DNA from: Gemmiger gallinarum
GTDB lineage: Bacteria > Bacillota > Clostridia > Oscillospirales > Ruminococcaceae
Reading direction: 5' to 3'
Length of the DNA: 64,000 nucleotides
Assembly (NCBI RefSeq): GCF_014982805.1
Contig: NZ_JADCKC010000003.1
Location: 620,001-684,000, forward strand
The notes beneath the pieces were generated by a model. That model had not been told where the DNA came from. It was given only the letters and a program-made list of their open reading frames with translations, and did not search any database. Position 1 is the first letter of the stretch, and every line of letters starts with the position of its first letter. The position numbers and the translations under genes were made by a program. Positions 1 through 8,656 of the stretch are shown piece by piece.

Positions 1-511
1 TGGCGGTGCCGTCATAGAACTCCTGGGCGTTCTTGATGTAGCCGGTGACCATGCTGACATACTGGGCAGCGGTGGCCGGGGTCAGAACACGCTGGATGGA
101 GTAGACAAAGTCGTTGGCGGTGAGGGGGGTGCCGTCGCTCCACTTCAGGCCGTCGCGGAGGTGGAAGGTGTAAACCAGGCCGTCGTCGCTCACATCCCAG
201 CTCTCGGCGCAGCCGCCGACCAGAGAACCGCTCTCGTCGTAGGTGACGAGTCCCTCAAAGCAGTTGATCAGCACGTACTGGGCAAAGGAGTTGTTGGTGA
301 CGCCGGGGTCGAGGCCGTCGGGAATGTTGTTCAGGACGAAGGTCATCTCCTGGGCACCGGCGGGGGCAGCCTCGGCGGTTGCCGCGGTGGAGGTGTCATC
401 GGTGGAAGCCGACACGTCGGAGATGTTCTGGGGCTCGTTGGAGCTGCACGCGCTCAGCAGCGAGACGGCCAGTGCGCCCGCAAGCAGGGCGCTCAAGGCT
501 TTCTTTTTCAT
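1..511 (-). CDS. oppA: Peptide ABC transporter substrate-binding lipoprotein, 5'-terminal part
   Basis: Only the N-terminal 170 residues lie in the window; the gene runs off the left edge. It starts with a type II signal peptide (K-rich start, hydrophobic core, lipobox ending SAC at Cys22), so the protein is a membrane-anchored lipoprotein. After a Ser/Thr/Ala-rich linker comes a family 5 solute-binding fold (FVLNNIPDGLDP, then GLVYTFHLRDGLKWSDG, the usual SBP_bac_5 pattern). It would capture oligopeptides for the permease encoded just upstream. A GGAGAG ribosome site precedes the ATG, and 72 bases separate it from oppF. As last gene of oppB-C-D-F-A it is probably co-transcribed. Peptide rather than nickel or sugar is inferred from the family and the OppBCDF partners. 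Confidence 0.93.
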   Translation of the reverse strand, partial: MKKKALSALLAGALAVSLLSACSSNEPQNISDVSASTDDTSTAATAEAAPAGAQEMTFVLNNIPDGLDPGVTNNSFAQYVLINCFEGLVTYDESGSLVGGCAESWDVSDDGLVYTFHLRDGLKWSDGTPLTANDFVYSIQRVLTPATAAQYVSMVTGYIKNAQEFYDGTA

Positions 512-583
512 GGTAATCTCTCCTCTTGTTTATTCTGTTATCCGCAAAACGCGGCGTAACCGATATGGGTGGTACGGCTGCGG

Positions 584-1543
584 TCAGTCGTACAGATGGC
601 AGGCCACACAGTGGCCGGGAGCCGCTTCCTTCATCTCGGGCACCTGCTCGGAGCAGATGGGCTTGGCGTAGGGGCAGCGGGTGTGGAAGCGGCAGCCCTT
701 GGGCGGGTGGACCGGGCTGGGCAGGTCACCGGCCACGCCGGTGTTCTCCCGGGTGCGGGCCACCTTGGGGTCGGCCACGGGGATGCAGGACAAAAGGCCC
801 TTGGTGTAGGGGTGGAGGGGATTTTTGTAGATCTCCTCCGCCTCGCAGGTCTCCACCAGCTGGCCCAGGTACATGACGCCCACGTCATCCGAGACATAGC
901 GCACCATGGACAGGTCGTGGGCGATGAAGAGGTAGGACAGGCCTTCCTCCTGCTGATAGTCCCGCAGCAGGTTGACCACCTGGGCCTGGATGGAAACGTC
1001 CAGCGCCGAGATGGGCTCGTCGCAGATGACCAGCTCCGGTTTGAGGACCAGCGCCCGGGCAATGCCCACGCGCTGACGCTGGCCGCCGGAGAATTCGTGG
1101 GCGTAGCGGCCCGCATGCTCCCGGGTCAGGCCCACGCGCTCCAGCATGGGGTAGACGTAGTCGTCGATCTCCTTCTTGTTCTTCACCACGTGATGGGCGA
1201 TGAGGGGCTCGGCGATGATGTCCCGCACCGTCATGCGGGCGTTGAGGGAGGCGTAGGGGTCCTGGAAGATCATCTGCATCTTGCGGCGAATGGGCTGCAG
1301 CTGGCGGGCGGACAGGGTGGTGATGTCCTGGCCGTCCAGAATGATCTTGCCGGAGGTGGGGTCATAGATGCGGATAATGGTGCGGGCGCAGCTGCTCTTG
1401 CCGCAGCCGGACTCCCCCACCAGGCCGAAGGTCCGGCCCTTGCGCAGGGTGAAGCTCACATCGTCCACCGCGTGGACGACGCTGCGCTTGCCTGCGGGAA
1501 AATGTTTGGTCAGGTGCTCCACCTGAAGGATGGGCTGTTCCAT
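584..1543 (-). CDS. oppF: Oligopeptide ABC transporter ATP-binding protein OppF
   Basis: One of the two cytoplasmic ATPases that power peptide import. An open frame extends further upstream, but the start is set at the ATG of [11 protein letters not shown]: it has an AAAGGAGG site and overlaps the oppD stop by one base (ATGA). The product has 319 residues, a normal length. Visible are Walker A (GESGCGKSS), the Q loop (IFQDPYASL), the signature [15 protein letters not shown], Walker B (LVICDEP) and the C-terminal oligopeptide/dipeptide extension with its Cys cluster ([14 protein letters not shown]), which in related transporters can hold an Fe-S cluster. It pairs with OppD. Confidence 0.95.
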   Translation of the reverse strand: MEQPILQVEHLTKHFPAGKRSVVHAVDDVSFTLRKGRTFGLVGESGCGKSSCARTIIRIYDPTSGKIILDGQDITTLSARQLQPIRRKMQMIFQDPYASLNARMTVRDIIAEPLIAHHVVKNKKEIDDYVYPMLERVGLTREHAGRYAHEFSGGQRQRVGIARALVLKPELVICDEPISALDVSIQAQVVNLLRDYQQEEGLSYLFIAHDLSMVRYVSDDVGVMYLGQLVETCEAEEIYKNPLHPYTKGLLSCIPVADPKVARTRENTGVAGDLPSPVHPPKGCRFHTRCPYAKPICSEQVPEMKEAAPGHCVACHLYD

Positions 1544-2574
1544 CACTTTGCCTCCTTTTCTGCCGCGGCAAGCTTGCCGTAGAGCGGGTTGCCCTCCGCC
1601 GGGGCATCGGGCTGGAGCAGCCAGCACATGGCCCGGTGGCCGCCCGCCTGCACATAGGGCGGGCATTCCGCCGCGCAGATGTTGCGGGCGTAGGGGCAGC
1701 GGGGGGCAAAGGGACAGCCCTTGGGCGGGTTGGTCATGTCCGGCGGGCTGCCGGGAATGGACTGCAGCCGCTCGGCCTTGTCCTTGTTGATGCCGGGAAT
1801 GGAGGCCAGCAGCCCCAGGGTATAGGGGTGCAGGGGGTGCTCGAAGATCTCGTCGATGCCCGCTTCCTCCATGACCAGGCCGCCGTACATGACGACCACC
1901 CGGTCACACAGTTCCGCCACCACGCCCAGATCATGGGTGATGAAGATGATGCTGGTGTCGTACTGCTTCTGCAGCGTGCGCAGCTGCTTGAGGATCTGGT
2001 CCTGGATGGTCACATCCAGGGCAGTGGTGGGCTCGTCGGCGATGAGCAGGTCGGGATGGTTGGCCAGGGCCATGGCGATCATGACGCGCTGGCGCATACC
2101 GCCGGAAAATTCATGGGGATAGGATTTGAGCCGCTTTTCCGGCTCAGGGATACGCACCTGTTCAAACAGTTCCAGGGTGCGCTGTTTCAGCTCCTCTGGC
2201 TTGAGCTCGGGGTGATGGATCTTCATCATTTCCTCCACCTGCCTGCCCACCGGGATCAGCGGGTTGAGGGAGGACATGGGGTCCTGGAAGATCATGGCGA
2301 TCTTCTGGCCCCGGATGGCGCGCATCTCCTTTTCGTTGCACTTGGTCAGGTCCTTGCCCTCAAACTGGATGGAGCCTTCTTTGATGCGGGCGGTGTCAGC
2401 CAGCAGGCGCAGGATGGTCATGGAGGTGACGCTCTTGCCGCTGCCGGACTCGCCCACGATGCCCAGGATCTCGCCCTTATGTACGGTGAAGCTGACGCCC
2501 CGCACCGCCTGGACCTCGCCCGACGAGGTCATGAAGGAGGTTTTGAGGCCCTCGACCTTGAGAATTTCTTCCAT
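1543..2574 (-). CDS. oppD: Oligopeptide ABC transporter ATP-binding protein OppD
   Basis: A 343-residue ATPase of the peptide importer, working as a heterodimer with OppF. It carries Walker A ([10 protein letters not shown]), [12 protein letters not shown], the signature [15 protein letters not shown], Walker B ([12 protein letters not shown]) and the C-terminal Cys motif ([14 protein letters not shown]). The ATG follows GGAGG at good spacing, 15 bases after the oppC stop. The stop overlaps the oppF start, indicating translational coupling. Confidence 0.95.
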   Translation of the reverse strand: MEEILKVEGLKTSFMTSSGEVQAVRGVSFTVHKGEILGIVGESGSGKSVTSMTILRLLADTARIKEGSIQFEGKDLTKCNEKEMRAIRGQKIAMIFQDPMSSLNPLIPVGRQVEEMMKIHHPELKPEELKQRTLELFEQVRIPEPEKRLKSYPHEFSGGMRQRVMIAMALANHPDLLIADEPTTALDVTIQDQILKQLRTLQKQYDTSIIFITHDLGVVAELCDRVVVMYGGLVMEEAGIDEIFEHPLHPYTLGLLASIPGINKDKAERLQSIPGSPPDMTNPPKGCPFAPRCPYARNICAAECPPYVQAGGHRAMCWLLQPDAPAEGNPLYGKLAAAEKEAK

Positions 2575-2589
2575 TGTCCGTGAGCCTCC

Positions 2590-3753
2590 TTATTTCTTGA
2601 GTTTGGGGTCCAGCGCATCCCGCAGGCCGTCGCCCACAAAGTTGAAGGCGAACATAATGGCGCAGATCATCAGCGCGGGGACGAAGAGTTCATGGGGGCT
2701 GGTGCGCAGGTTGGCGGAAGCGTCGTTGCACATGGTGCCCAGGCTGGCCAGGGGCGGCTGCAGGCCGATGCCCAGATAGCCCAGGAAGGCTTCCATAAAG
2801 ATGGCCGAGGGGATCAGCATGGTCAGGGTCACCAGGATGGAGCCCATGGCGTTGGGGATGAGATGCTGGAGCAGGATGGTTTTGGGGGAGGAGCCGATGG
2901 TCTTGGCAGCCAGGACGAACTCCTGCTGTTTGAGGCTCAGCACCTGGCCGCGGACGACGCGGGCCATGTCCACCCAGTAGACGCTGCCCAGAGCCACGAT
3001 GATGCTCTGGATGCCGTCGCCCATGACCTGCATGATGAGGATGACGTAAAGGGTCAGGGGAATGGTGGAGATGATGTCCACGATACGCATCATGACGGTA
3101 TCCACCATGCCGCCCACATAGCCGGACACGCCGCCGTACAGGATGCCGATGACCATGTTGACGAGAGCGGCCACAAAGGCCACCACCAGGGAAATGCGGG
3201 TGCCGTACATCAGGCGGGTGAGGATATCACGGCCCAGGGCGTCGGTACCCAGCAGGTAGGAGGTGTTCCACAGGGTCTTGGTGGGATAAATGTTGCCGGT
3301 GGCTTCATCGGCCACCACGTAAGGGCTGCCGCCGTAGTATAGCGCAACTTCCTTGCCGTTTGACTCGAAAATGGTCATGGACTTGTCCGATTCTTCCCGG
3401 ACGCGGGTCAGCTGGCTGCCCACCTTGCCGTCGGCGCCCACCGTGATGATGCGCAGCGACTGGGTGATGTACAGGTACTCCCCGGAGGGTCCCACATAGA
3501 CCTTCATGACGGGGGGAATGTTGACCATTTCCAGGTTCTGCACCGCATAGTCGTAGGGGGTGAACAGCGGCCCCAGCAGCGAAAACAGGATCAGCACCGC
3601 GATGATGACAAATCCCGCAATGGCGGTGGGTTTGTGCCGGAACCGGAACCATACGTCCCCCGCAAAGGTTCGGCTTTTGGACCAGATCTTTTCCCGGTCC
3701 GCATCGGACGCCTGCAGCGGCGCCCACTTGTTCTGTTGTGTCAGTTCTGCCAT
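2590..3753 (-). CDS. oppC: Oligopeptide ABC transporter permease OppC
   Basis: Inner-membrane permease subunit of 387 residues. A cytoplasmic N-terminus and first membrane helix (about residues 40-65) are followed by an unusually long external segment of about 110 residues (rich in YLYI, GADGKVG, YYGGSPYVV). The standard binding-protein-dependent permease domain follows (LGTDALGRDILTRLMYG onward, EAA loop near ARVVRGQVLSLKQQEFV). Typical OppC proteins are near 300 residues, and the insert accounts for the difference. It has its own GGGAGG site and lies 23 bases downstream of oppB. Confidence 0.93.
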   Translation of the reverse strand: MAELTQQNKWAPLQASDADREKIWSKSRTFAGDVWFRFRHKPTAIAGFVIIAVLILFSLLGPLFTPYDYAVQNLEMVNIPPVMKVYVGPSGEYLYITQSLRIITVGADGKVGSQLTRVREESDKSMTIFESNGKEVALYYGGSPYVVADEATGNIYPTKTLWNTSYLLGTDALGRDILTRLMYGTRISLVVAFVAALVNMVIGILYGGVSGYVGGMVDTVMMRIVDIISTIPLTLYVILIMQVMGDGIQSIIVALGSVYWVDMARVVRGQVLSLKQQEFVLAAKTIGSSPKTILLQHLIPNAMGSILVTLTMLIPSAIFMEAFLGYLGIGLQPPLASLGTMCNDASANLRTSPHELFVPALMICAIMFAFNFVGDGLRDALDPKLKK

Positions 3754-3776
3754 GAATGCTTTCCCTCCCCTGTCTG

Positions 3777-4697
3777 TCAGGACTCAAACTTGATGCGCGG
3801 ATCGATCATGCAGTAGAACACATCGACCAGCAGCACCATGGCCATCAAAAAGGCTGCGTAAAAAATCGTCACGCCCATGATGGTGGTGTAGTCGCGCTGG
3901 GATACGCTGTTGACAAAATAGTAGCCCAGGCCGGGGATGGCGAAGATCTTTTCCACAACAAAGCTTCCGGTCAGAAGGCCTGCGATGGTGGGGCCCAGCA
4001 CCGTGATGACGGGGATCAGGGCATTGCGCAGAGCGTGACGGGTGACCACGGCGAACTCGGTCAGGCCCTTGGCCCGGGCGGTGCGGATGTAATCCTGTCC
4101 CATGACCTCCAGCAGGCTGGACCGCATGAGGCGGGCCAGATAGCTGATGGAGTAGCCGCCCATGGCAATGACGGGCAGGATGTAGCTCTGCCAGTTGTCC
4201 AGGCCGTAGGTGGGCAGCCAGTTGAGCTTGTAGGAGAAGGCGTAGATCAAAAGTGACGCAATGACAAAGGACGGGATGGTCACGCCGATGGTGGCCAGCG
4301 CCATGAGCATCATGTCCTGCCATTTGCCGTTTTTCAGCGCCGCCAGAATGCCCATGGGGATGGCGGCGATGAGCACAAAGATGACGGTGACGCCGCCCAG
4401 CCGGGCCGACACCGGCGCGCCCGAGGCAATGAACTCATTGACCGTCTGGCCGGTGTACTTGTAGGAGGGGCCGAAATCGCCGTGAAGGATACCGCCCAGG
4501 TAGGAGAAGAACTGGACGTAGTAGGGCTGGTCCAGTCCGAACTTTTCCTCCATGGCGGCGATGACTTCCTCCGGAACGCCCTTGGTGTTGGTAAACGGGC
4601 CGCCCGGCACTGCGTGCATGATGATGAAGGTAAACAGGATGATCATAAACATGGCGATCAGCATCATGCCCAGACGTTTCAAGATAAATTTGACCAT
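3777..4697 (-). CDS. oppB: Oligopeptide ABC transporter permease OppB
   Basis: First gene of the operon; 306 residues with about six membrane helices and the BPD_transp_1 domain. Family hallmarks are visible: MLIAMFMIILFTFIIMHAVPGGPF at the N-terminus, LARLMRSSLLEVMGQDYIRTARAKGL as the EAA loop that docks on the ATPases, and PLIPVITVLGP-like residues after it. It forms the translocation pore with OppC. A strong promoter (4851-4879) and a roughly 145-base leader lie upstream. Confidence 0.95.
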   Translation of the reverse strand: MVKFILKRLGMMLIAMFMIILFTFIIMHAVPGGPFTNTKGVPEEVIAAMEEKFGLDQPYYVQFFSYLGGILHGDFGPSYKYTGQTVNEFIASGAPVSARLGGVTVIFVLIAAIPMGILAALKNGKWQDMMLMALATIGVTIPSFVIASLLIYAFSYKLNWLPTYGLDNWQSYILPVIAMGGYSISYLARLMRSSLLEVMGQDYIRTARAKGLTEFAVVTRHALRNALIPVITVLGPTIAGLLTGSFVVEKIFAIPGLGYYFVNSVSQRDYTTIMGVTIFYAAFLMAMVLLVDVFYCMIDPRIKFES

Positions 4698-4813
4698 AAG
4701 AAACAGGTTCCCCCTCCTCTTTTCTGGATACGGCGCGCGCCGGAAAAGTCCTTTGCCGGGCCTTTCCGCCGGGTCCGGCGTCGCACACCGCCCGCCGCAC
4801 CGGATAAGAAAAG

Positions 4814-4842
4814 GCGCAACAGTGAATGGGTCACCTTTGCGC
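4814..4842 (-). promoter_or_regulatory. Leader hairpin upstream of oppB, possible attenuator
   Basis: Read on the minus strand, GCGCAA pairs with TTGCGC and, inside, GTGA with TCAC. CCTTTTC follows. It sits immediately downstream of the opp promoter and about 115 bases before oppB. The T-tract is short, so termination would be weak; it could equally be a 5' stabilising stem. Confidence 0.4.
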
Positions 4843-4850
4843 TTTCGTGT

Positions 4851-4879
4851 ATTATACTACATCAAAACACAGTTGTCAC
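4851..4879 (-). promoter_or_regulatory. Promoter of the opp operon
   Basis: Minus strand: GTGACA (-35, 4874-4879), 17-bp spacer, TATAAT (-10, 4851-4856). The octamer CACGAAAG occurs just downstream of the -10 (about 4843-4850) and again upstream of the -35 (about 4892-4899), which may be a regulator's repeat. The rest of 4880-5174 is AT-rich with no gene I could support. Confidence 0.8.
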
Positions 4880-5174
4880 CCAATTCAATACACTTTCGTG
4901 TTCAAAACTGCCTTTTGCCCAACTTTCAACCGTTTTTTGCCATTTACTTTTGTGAATTAATACCCATATTTCGGCACAAACTCCTGTTTTTACGGTTCAA
5001 ATTTGTCTGTAACAAAAATACACACCACAGGCAGCCCGCTGAAAAAGCAGCCTGCGTGCCGAATATCATTGTATATTTTTGCATCATTATCTGCTTTTTG
5101 CTGCATAGTGATGCATGTTTATCCACGTGTTTCCAATCCGCGTACAGATCATTTGATTTTGTGCATTAAAGTGT

Positions 5175-5216
5175 CAAAAAACGCCCGGACGGGGCGTAAA
5201 ATCCCTGTCCGGGCGA
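5175..5216 (-). terminator. Intrinsic terminator of the antiporter gene
   Basis: Arms of 13 bases (5182-5194 and 5203-5215) pair with a single mismatch around an 8-base loop. On the minus strand they are followed by TTTTTTGACAC. It lies 50 bases after the antiporter stop. Confidence 0.85.
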
Positions 5217-5267
5217 TCATCGCCGGGTTGGATGTATTCCATTGGCAGACACCGCCCTCTGCGGCAG

Positions 5268-6884
5268 TCAGCGGGCGGGGGCGCTCTCTTCCACCCGGTT
5301 GATGAGCAGGTGATCCCCTGCCTGGAGCCGGGTACTGCCGTCGGGGATGAAGCAGTGATGTCCCCGGCGGATCAGCACAATGAGGGAGCCGGGACGGCCG
5401 GGCAGATCGGCCAGGGTGGCGCCGGGGGTCAGCTCGTCGGCCTCCACAACGCGCTCGGTCAGGCAGAAGTCGGTGCCGCCGTGCCGTTCCAGGGCGCACA
5501 TGACCAGCAGGTCCCCCGCCTGCAGGCAGGTATCTCCCTGGGGGACCATCTGACGTTCTCCCCGCCGCAGGCTGACCAGAATGGTGCCCGGGGGCAGTTC
5601 AAGCTGGGATACCTTCCGCCCGCACCAGGGATGGTCCGCCTCCACCTCCAGCTGGACGAAATTGACAGGCGTCTCGTCCACATAGTCGGTGAAGGTCTTG
5701 AGGACGTTGCCGCCCGCATCGATCATGTCCAGCCTGCGGGCCACGGCGGGCAGCAGCGACCCCTGCAGGGCAATGGAGAACAGTACCACCACAAAGGCAA
5801 TGTGGAAGAGGTCGTTCTCCATGACGACGGGGCTCTGCACCGCCACAATGGCAAAGACGATGGAGGCCGCTCCCCGCAGTCCCGAGAAGGAGACCAGCAC
5901 CCGCCGGGCCACGCTGCCCCCAAAGGGAGTCATGAGGGCAAAGACCGCCGCCGGCCGGGCCACAAAGGCCAGAAAGAGGGCGATGGCCAGCCCCGGCAGC
6001 AGCACCGCCGCCATACGGGAGGGGAAGGCCAGCAGCCCCAGCAGGAAGAACAGTACCGCCTGCATGTTGCCGGTGACGCCGTCAAAGAAGGGCACCAGGG
6101 TGGTGCGGGAGGGCAGGCTGCTGTTGCCCAGAATGATGCCTGTAATGTAGACGCTCAGGAAACCGTTGCCGCCCAGCATGGTGGGGGCGGCGTAGGCCAG
6201 CAGGGCAGCCCCCACCATGAACAGCGTCTCCATGCCCGAGGCGTCGGGCCAGTAGCGGCGCATGAGCCAGCGCACCCCGAACCCGATGCCGAAACCGAAG
6301 GCCAGCCCCAGCAGAAGCTGTCCGGCCAGCAGCAGGATGACCCCGCCCGCCGTGACGCCGGTCTCCATAGCGGAGAGGATCACCACCGTCAGCATGTAGG
6401 CGAAGGGGTCGTTGGAGCCGCTCTCCACCTCCAGCAGGGGGGCGGTGTTTTCCTTGAGGGCCAGGCGGCGGGAACGCAGGATGGAAAAGACCGAGGCCGC
6501 GTCGGTGGAGCCCAGCACCGCCCCGCAGAGCAGGCCTTCCAGCAAGGGCATGCCCAGCACAAAGCAGCAGAACAGCCCGGTGAGCAGGGCGGTGAGAACG
6601 GTGCCTGCGCTGGACAGCACCACCGACAGGGCAGCCACCGGGCGGGCGGCCTTCCAGTTGGTGCCGAAGCCGCCGTAGAACATGATGAACACCAGCGCCA
6701 CGGAACTGATCTGCTCGGCAAAGGCGTAGTCCTCAAAGGGGATTTTGAACAGGCCGTCGGAACCGAACAGCATGCCCAGCAGAATGAACATGAGCAGGGA
6801 CGGGATGCCCAGCCGGCCGGACACTTTTTTGAGCAGCGAACAGGCCAGCAGCACCACCGAGACCAGCAGCAGAATGGATGTCAG
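5268..6884 (-). CDS. Monovalent cation/proton antiporter (CPA1, NhaP2/CvrA type) with RCK_C domains
   Basis: Predicted K+ or Na+/H+ antiporter, about 538 residues. The first about 380 residues form a CPA1 membrane domain of about 12 helices (RLGIPSLLMFILLGMLFGSDG; the GSNDPFAYMLT segment matches the ion-binding region of NhaP-type exchangers). The cytoplasmic tail has two TrkA-C/RCK_C-like modules (LQAGDLLVMCALER and LQAGDHLLINRVEE), as in potassium-regulated CvrA/NhaP2 proteins. The first GTG is at 6857, but a CTG at 6884 lies 9 bases after AAAGGAG and restores a full first helix (LTSILLLVSVVLLA), so I prefer this non-ATG start. The gene is monocistronic with its own promoter and terminator. 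Ion specificity cannot be read from sequence. Confidence 0.85.
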   Translation of the reverse strand: MTSILLLVSVVLLACSLLKKVSGRLGIPSLLMFILLGMLFGSDGLFKIPFEDYAFAEQISSVALVFIMFYGGFGTNWKAARPVAALSVVLSSAGTVLTALLTGLFCCFVLGMPLLEGLLCGAVLGSTDAASVFSILRSRRLALKENTAPLLEVESGSNDPFAYMLTVVILSAMETGVTAGGVILLLAGQLLLGLAFGFGIGFGVRWLMRRYWPDASGMETLFMVGAALLAYAAPTMLGGNGFLSVYITGIILGNSSLPSRTTLVPFFDGVTGNMQAVLFFLLGLLAFPSRMAAVLLPGLAIALFLAFVARPAAVFALMTPFGGSVARRVLVSFSGLRGAASIVFAIVAVQSPVVMENDLFHIAFVVVLFSIALQGSLLPAVARRLDMIDAGGNVLKTFTDYVDETPVNFVQLEVEADHPWCGRKVSQLELPPGTILVSLRRGERQMVPQGDTCLQAGDLLVMCALERHGGTDFCLTERVVEADELTPGATLADLPGRPGSLIVLIRRGHHCFIPDGSTRLQAGDHLLINRVEESAPAR

Positions 6885-6996
6885 GGCAGATCTCTCCTTT
6901 CCTGGGCGGATACAAACAAAGCACGTCCCGTCTCCCGGTCATGCCGGGCGGCAGGACATGCTTCACTGCATGCCGCATCTTTAACAGTATAGATAT

Positions 6997-7002
6997 AGTA
7001 TA
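6997..7002 (-). promoter_or_regulatory. Extended -10 promoter for the antiporter gene
   Basis: Minus strand TGG TATACT, an extended -10 with one mismatch to TATAAT and no convincing -35. It gives a leader of about 105 bases. Confidence 0.5.
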
Positions 7003-7025
7003 CCAGAAAAGGAAAGGCGATTGCA

Positions 7026-7430
7026 TCAAAGTTTTGTAAACTTTGCGCTGCGGGGTTGTGTTCCTTTGCGTCGTCCGGGGGCGGATTCTGCCGGGCGGAC
7101 GGCGGGCGCCGTCAGGGCGTGGCTCTCGGCGATGAGGCGGACCAGTTCCTCGTCGGGAATGGTCCCGTCCAGGATCACGCTGAACCAGTGCTCCTTGTTC
7201 ATATGGTAGGCCGGCACGGCCGCCGCGTAGGTCCCCTGCCAGAAGCGCACCCACTCCGGCTGCGCCTTGAGGTTGACCCAGATGTGCCCCTGACGCTCAA
7301 AAATCAGGGCAAAGGTCTTTTTGTTGGATCTGTGCCGCATCACCGTCCAGTTGGGGTCGTGGAAGGGATAGTCCTCAAACACATCGGGCAGAGCGTTGCA
7401 GGCCGCGATGGCCTCGGCGCGGGTGAGCAT
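7026..7430 (-). CDS. MmcQ/YjbR family protein
   Basis: A 134-residue cytoplasmic protein of the YjbR/MmcQ fold (double-wing, CyaY-like). Conserved features are FEDYPFHDPNWTVMRHRSNKKTFALIFERQGHIWVNLKA and the C-terminal MNKEHWFSVILDG, where the family has NK.HW..V. The biological role of the family is not settled; a DNA-binding function has been proposed from fold. The ATG follows GAGGAGG. The last about 20 residues are basic and disordered-looking (GRRKGTQPRSAKF). Confidence 0.85.
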   Translation of the reverse strand: MLTRAEAIAACNALPDVFEDYPFHDPNWTVMRHRSNKKTFALIFERQGHIWVNLKAQPEWVRFWQGTYAAAVPAYHMNKEHWFSVILDGTIPDEELVRLIAESHALTAPAVRPAESAPGRRKGTQPRSAKFTKL

Positions 7431-7477
7431 GGCGGGTGCCTCCTCTCAGGTTCTGTCCCCAGTATAGCACAAAATCC

Positions 7478-8656
7478 TCAGAAGTCGGAGCGGATCTCGG
7501 TGAGGGAGAGGTTCCCGCTCAGCAGGGCATCCCGGTCCAGGCGGCAGAGCTGAGGCTGGTACAGAGTGGTGCGCCGGATGCTTGTTCCCATGTACTGGAT
7601 ACCCTCCTGGCTGCGCAGGTAGCCGTCGGTGAGGGCCCAGGCCCCTCCCGCGCTGCCGGTGGAATAGTAGGGCAGAAGATCATTCCCGGCAGCATCCACC
7701 CCCGCCGGGGTGATCCGGGTTGCCTCCCCCGTGGCCAGGTCCGCCGCCCAGAAACTGCCGTCCCAGGACAGCACCATGCGGCTGCCGTCGGTGTCGATGG
7801 GCTCGATGATATGCCCCCGGGCCTTCTCCGGCAGGGTGCAGACGGCTTCCGGCTCTCCCGTCCCGTCCAGCGGCTGCACCGAGACCTCCCCCGTGCGGGC
7901 ATCTGCCGTCCAGACCCTGTCCCCCTGCAGGAGGATGCGGGTCCAGTCGCTCTCATACTCCACCACTGCCTCCGGCCGGGCCGAAAGCTCCAGCGCTGCC
8001 CGCCAGAGGGTCGCCCGCTTGGCTTCGTTGTCCCAGGTCTCGTAGTAAAAGACATTGTCCCGCACCATCTGGGGCCACTGGAACACCTCACCGGAGGAAA
8101 AGACTTCCGTCCACTGTCCCGGCTGCTGCCAGACCGTCAGGGAGAAGGCCCCGCCCTCCCGGAACGCAACCGCCCAGATGCCTGCCTCGTTTTTTCCCAC
8201 CAGAAGGGAGCCATCCTCCCCGGCAGCGGGGCATTGGGCCGCCAGTGTCTTTTCGCTGCCGTCCGGCGCCACCTGCCAGACCGCATTGCCGCCGTTTTCC
8301 ATGGGCTGGGCAACGAGCAGGCTGCCGTCCGCCTCCGTCCCGAACAGCTGTCCCTGCCCTACCCAGGCGGGGCAATCCTGGGTATCGTGAGTGCAGCCTT
8401 CTCTGGTGCAGAGCAGCGTCTCCCGGCAGCTGTCCCAGTCGATATAGCACAGGCGATAGCCGTCCATGCCGGTCTCGTAGCTCTCGGCGGTATTTTTGAC
8501 CCGGTAAACGCCCTCCGACGTAGCCACACACTGGCCCTGCAGCCGGAATTCCTCCGGGACCGCCGGCGTCTCCCCCGCGGCGGCACAGCCGGTCATCCCC
8601 GCGGCCAGAAGAACGGCCGCCAGAGCGGCGCATTTTCTTTGATTCCTATTTCCCAT
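7478..8656 (-). CDS. Uncharacterised lipoprotein, probable beta-propeller, two-component operon
   Basis: 392 residues starting MGNRNQRK; the start is the ATG 11 bases inside the preceding gene. The lipobox GMTGC puts the lipid on Cys24. The mature part carries a compact Cys/His cluster (LCYIDWDSC, LLCTREGCTHDTQDC) reminiscent of a small metal site or disulfide knot. Repeated strand-turn units follow (DGSLLVAQ, DGSFWAADLATGEATRI, GDRVWTADARTGEVSVQPLDG), typical of a beta-propeller. I do not recognise a named family. Its position as last gene of an operon with a response regulator, kinase and anchored protein suggests a sensing or envelope-monitoring role. Confidence 0.8.
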   Translation of the reverse strand: MGNRNQRKCAALAAVLLAAGMTGCAAAGETPAVPEEFRLQGQCVATSEGVYRVKNTAESYETGMDGYRLCYIDWDSCRETLLCTREGCTHDTQDCPAWVGQGQLFGTEADGSLLVAQPMENGGNAVWQVAPDGSEKTLAAQCPAAGEDGSLLVGKNEAGIWAVAFREGGAFSLTVWQQPGQWTEVFSSGEVFQWPQMVRDNVFYYETWDNEAKRATLWRAALELSARPEAVVEYESDWTRILLQGDRVWTADARTGEVSVQPLDGTGEPEAVCTLPEKARGHIIEPIDTDGSRMVLSWDGSFWAADLATGEATRITPAGVDAAGNDLLPYYSTGSAGGAWALTDGYLRSQEGIQYMGTSIRRTTLYQPQLCRLDRDALLSGNLSLTEIRSDF

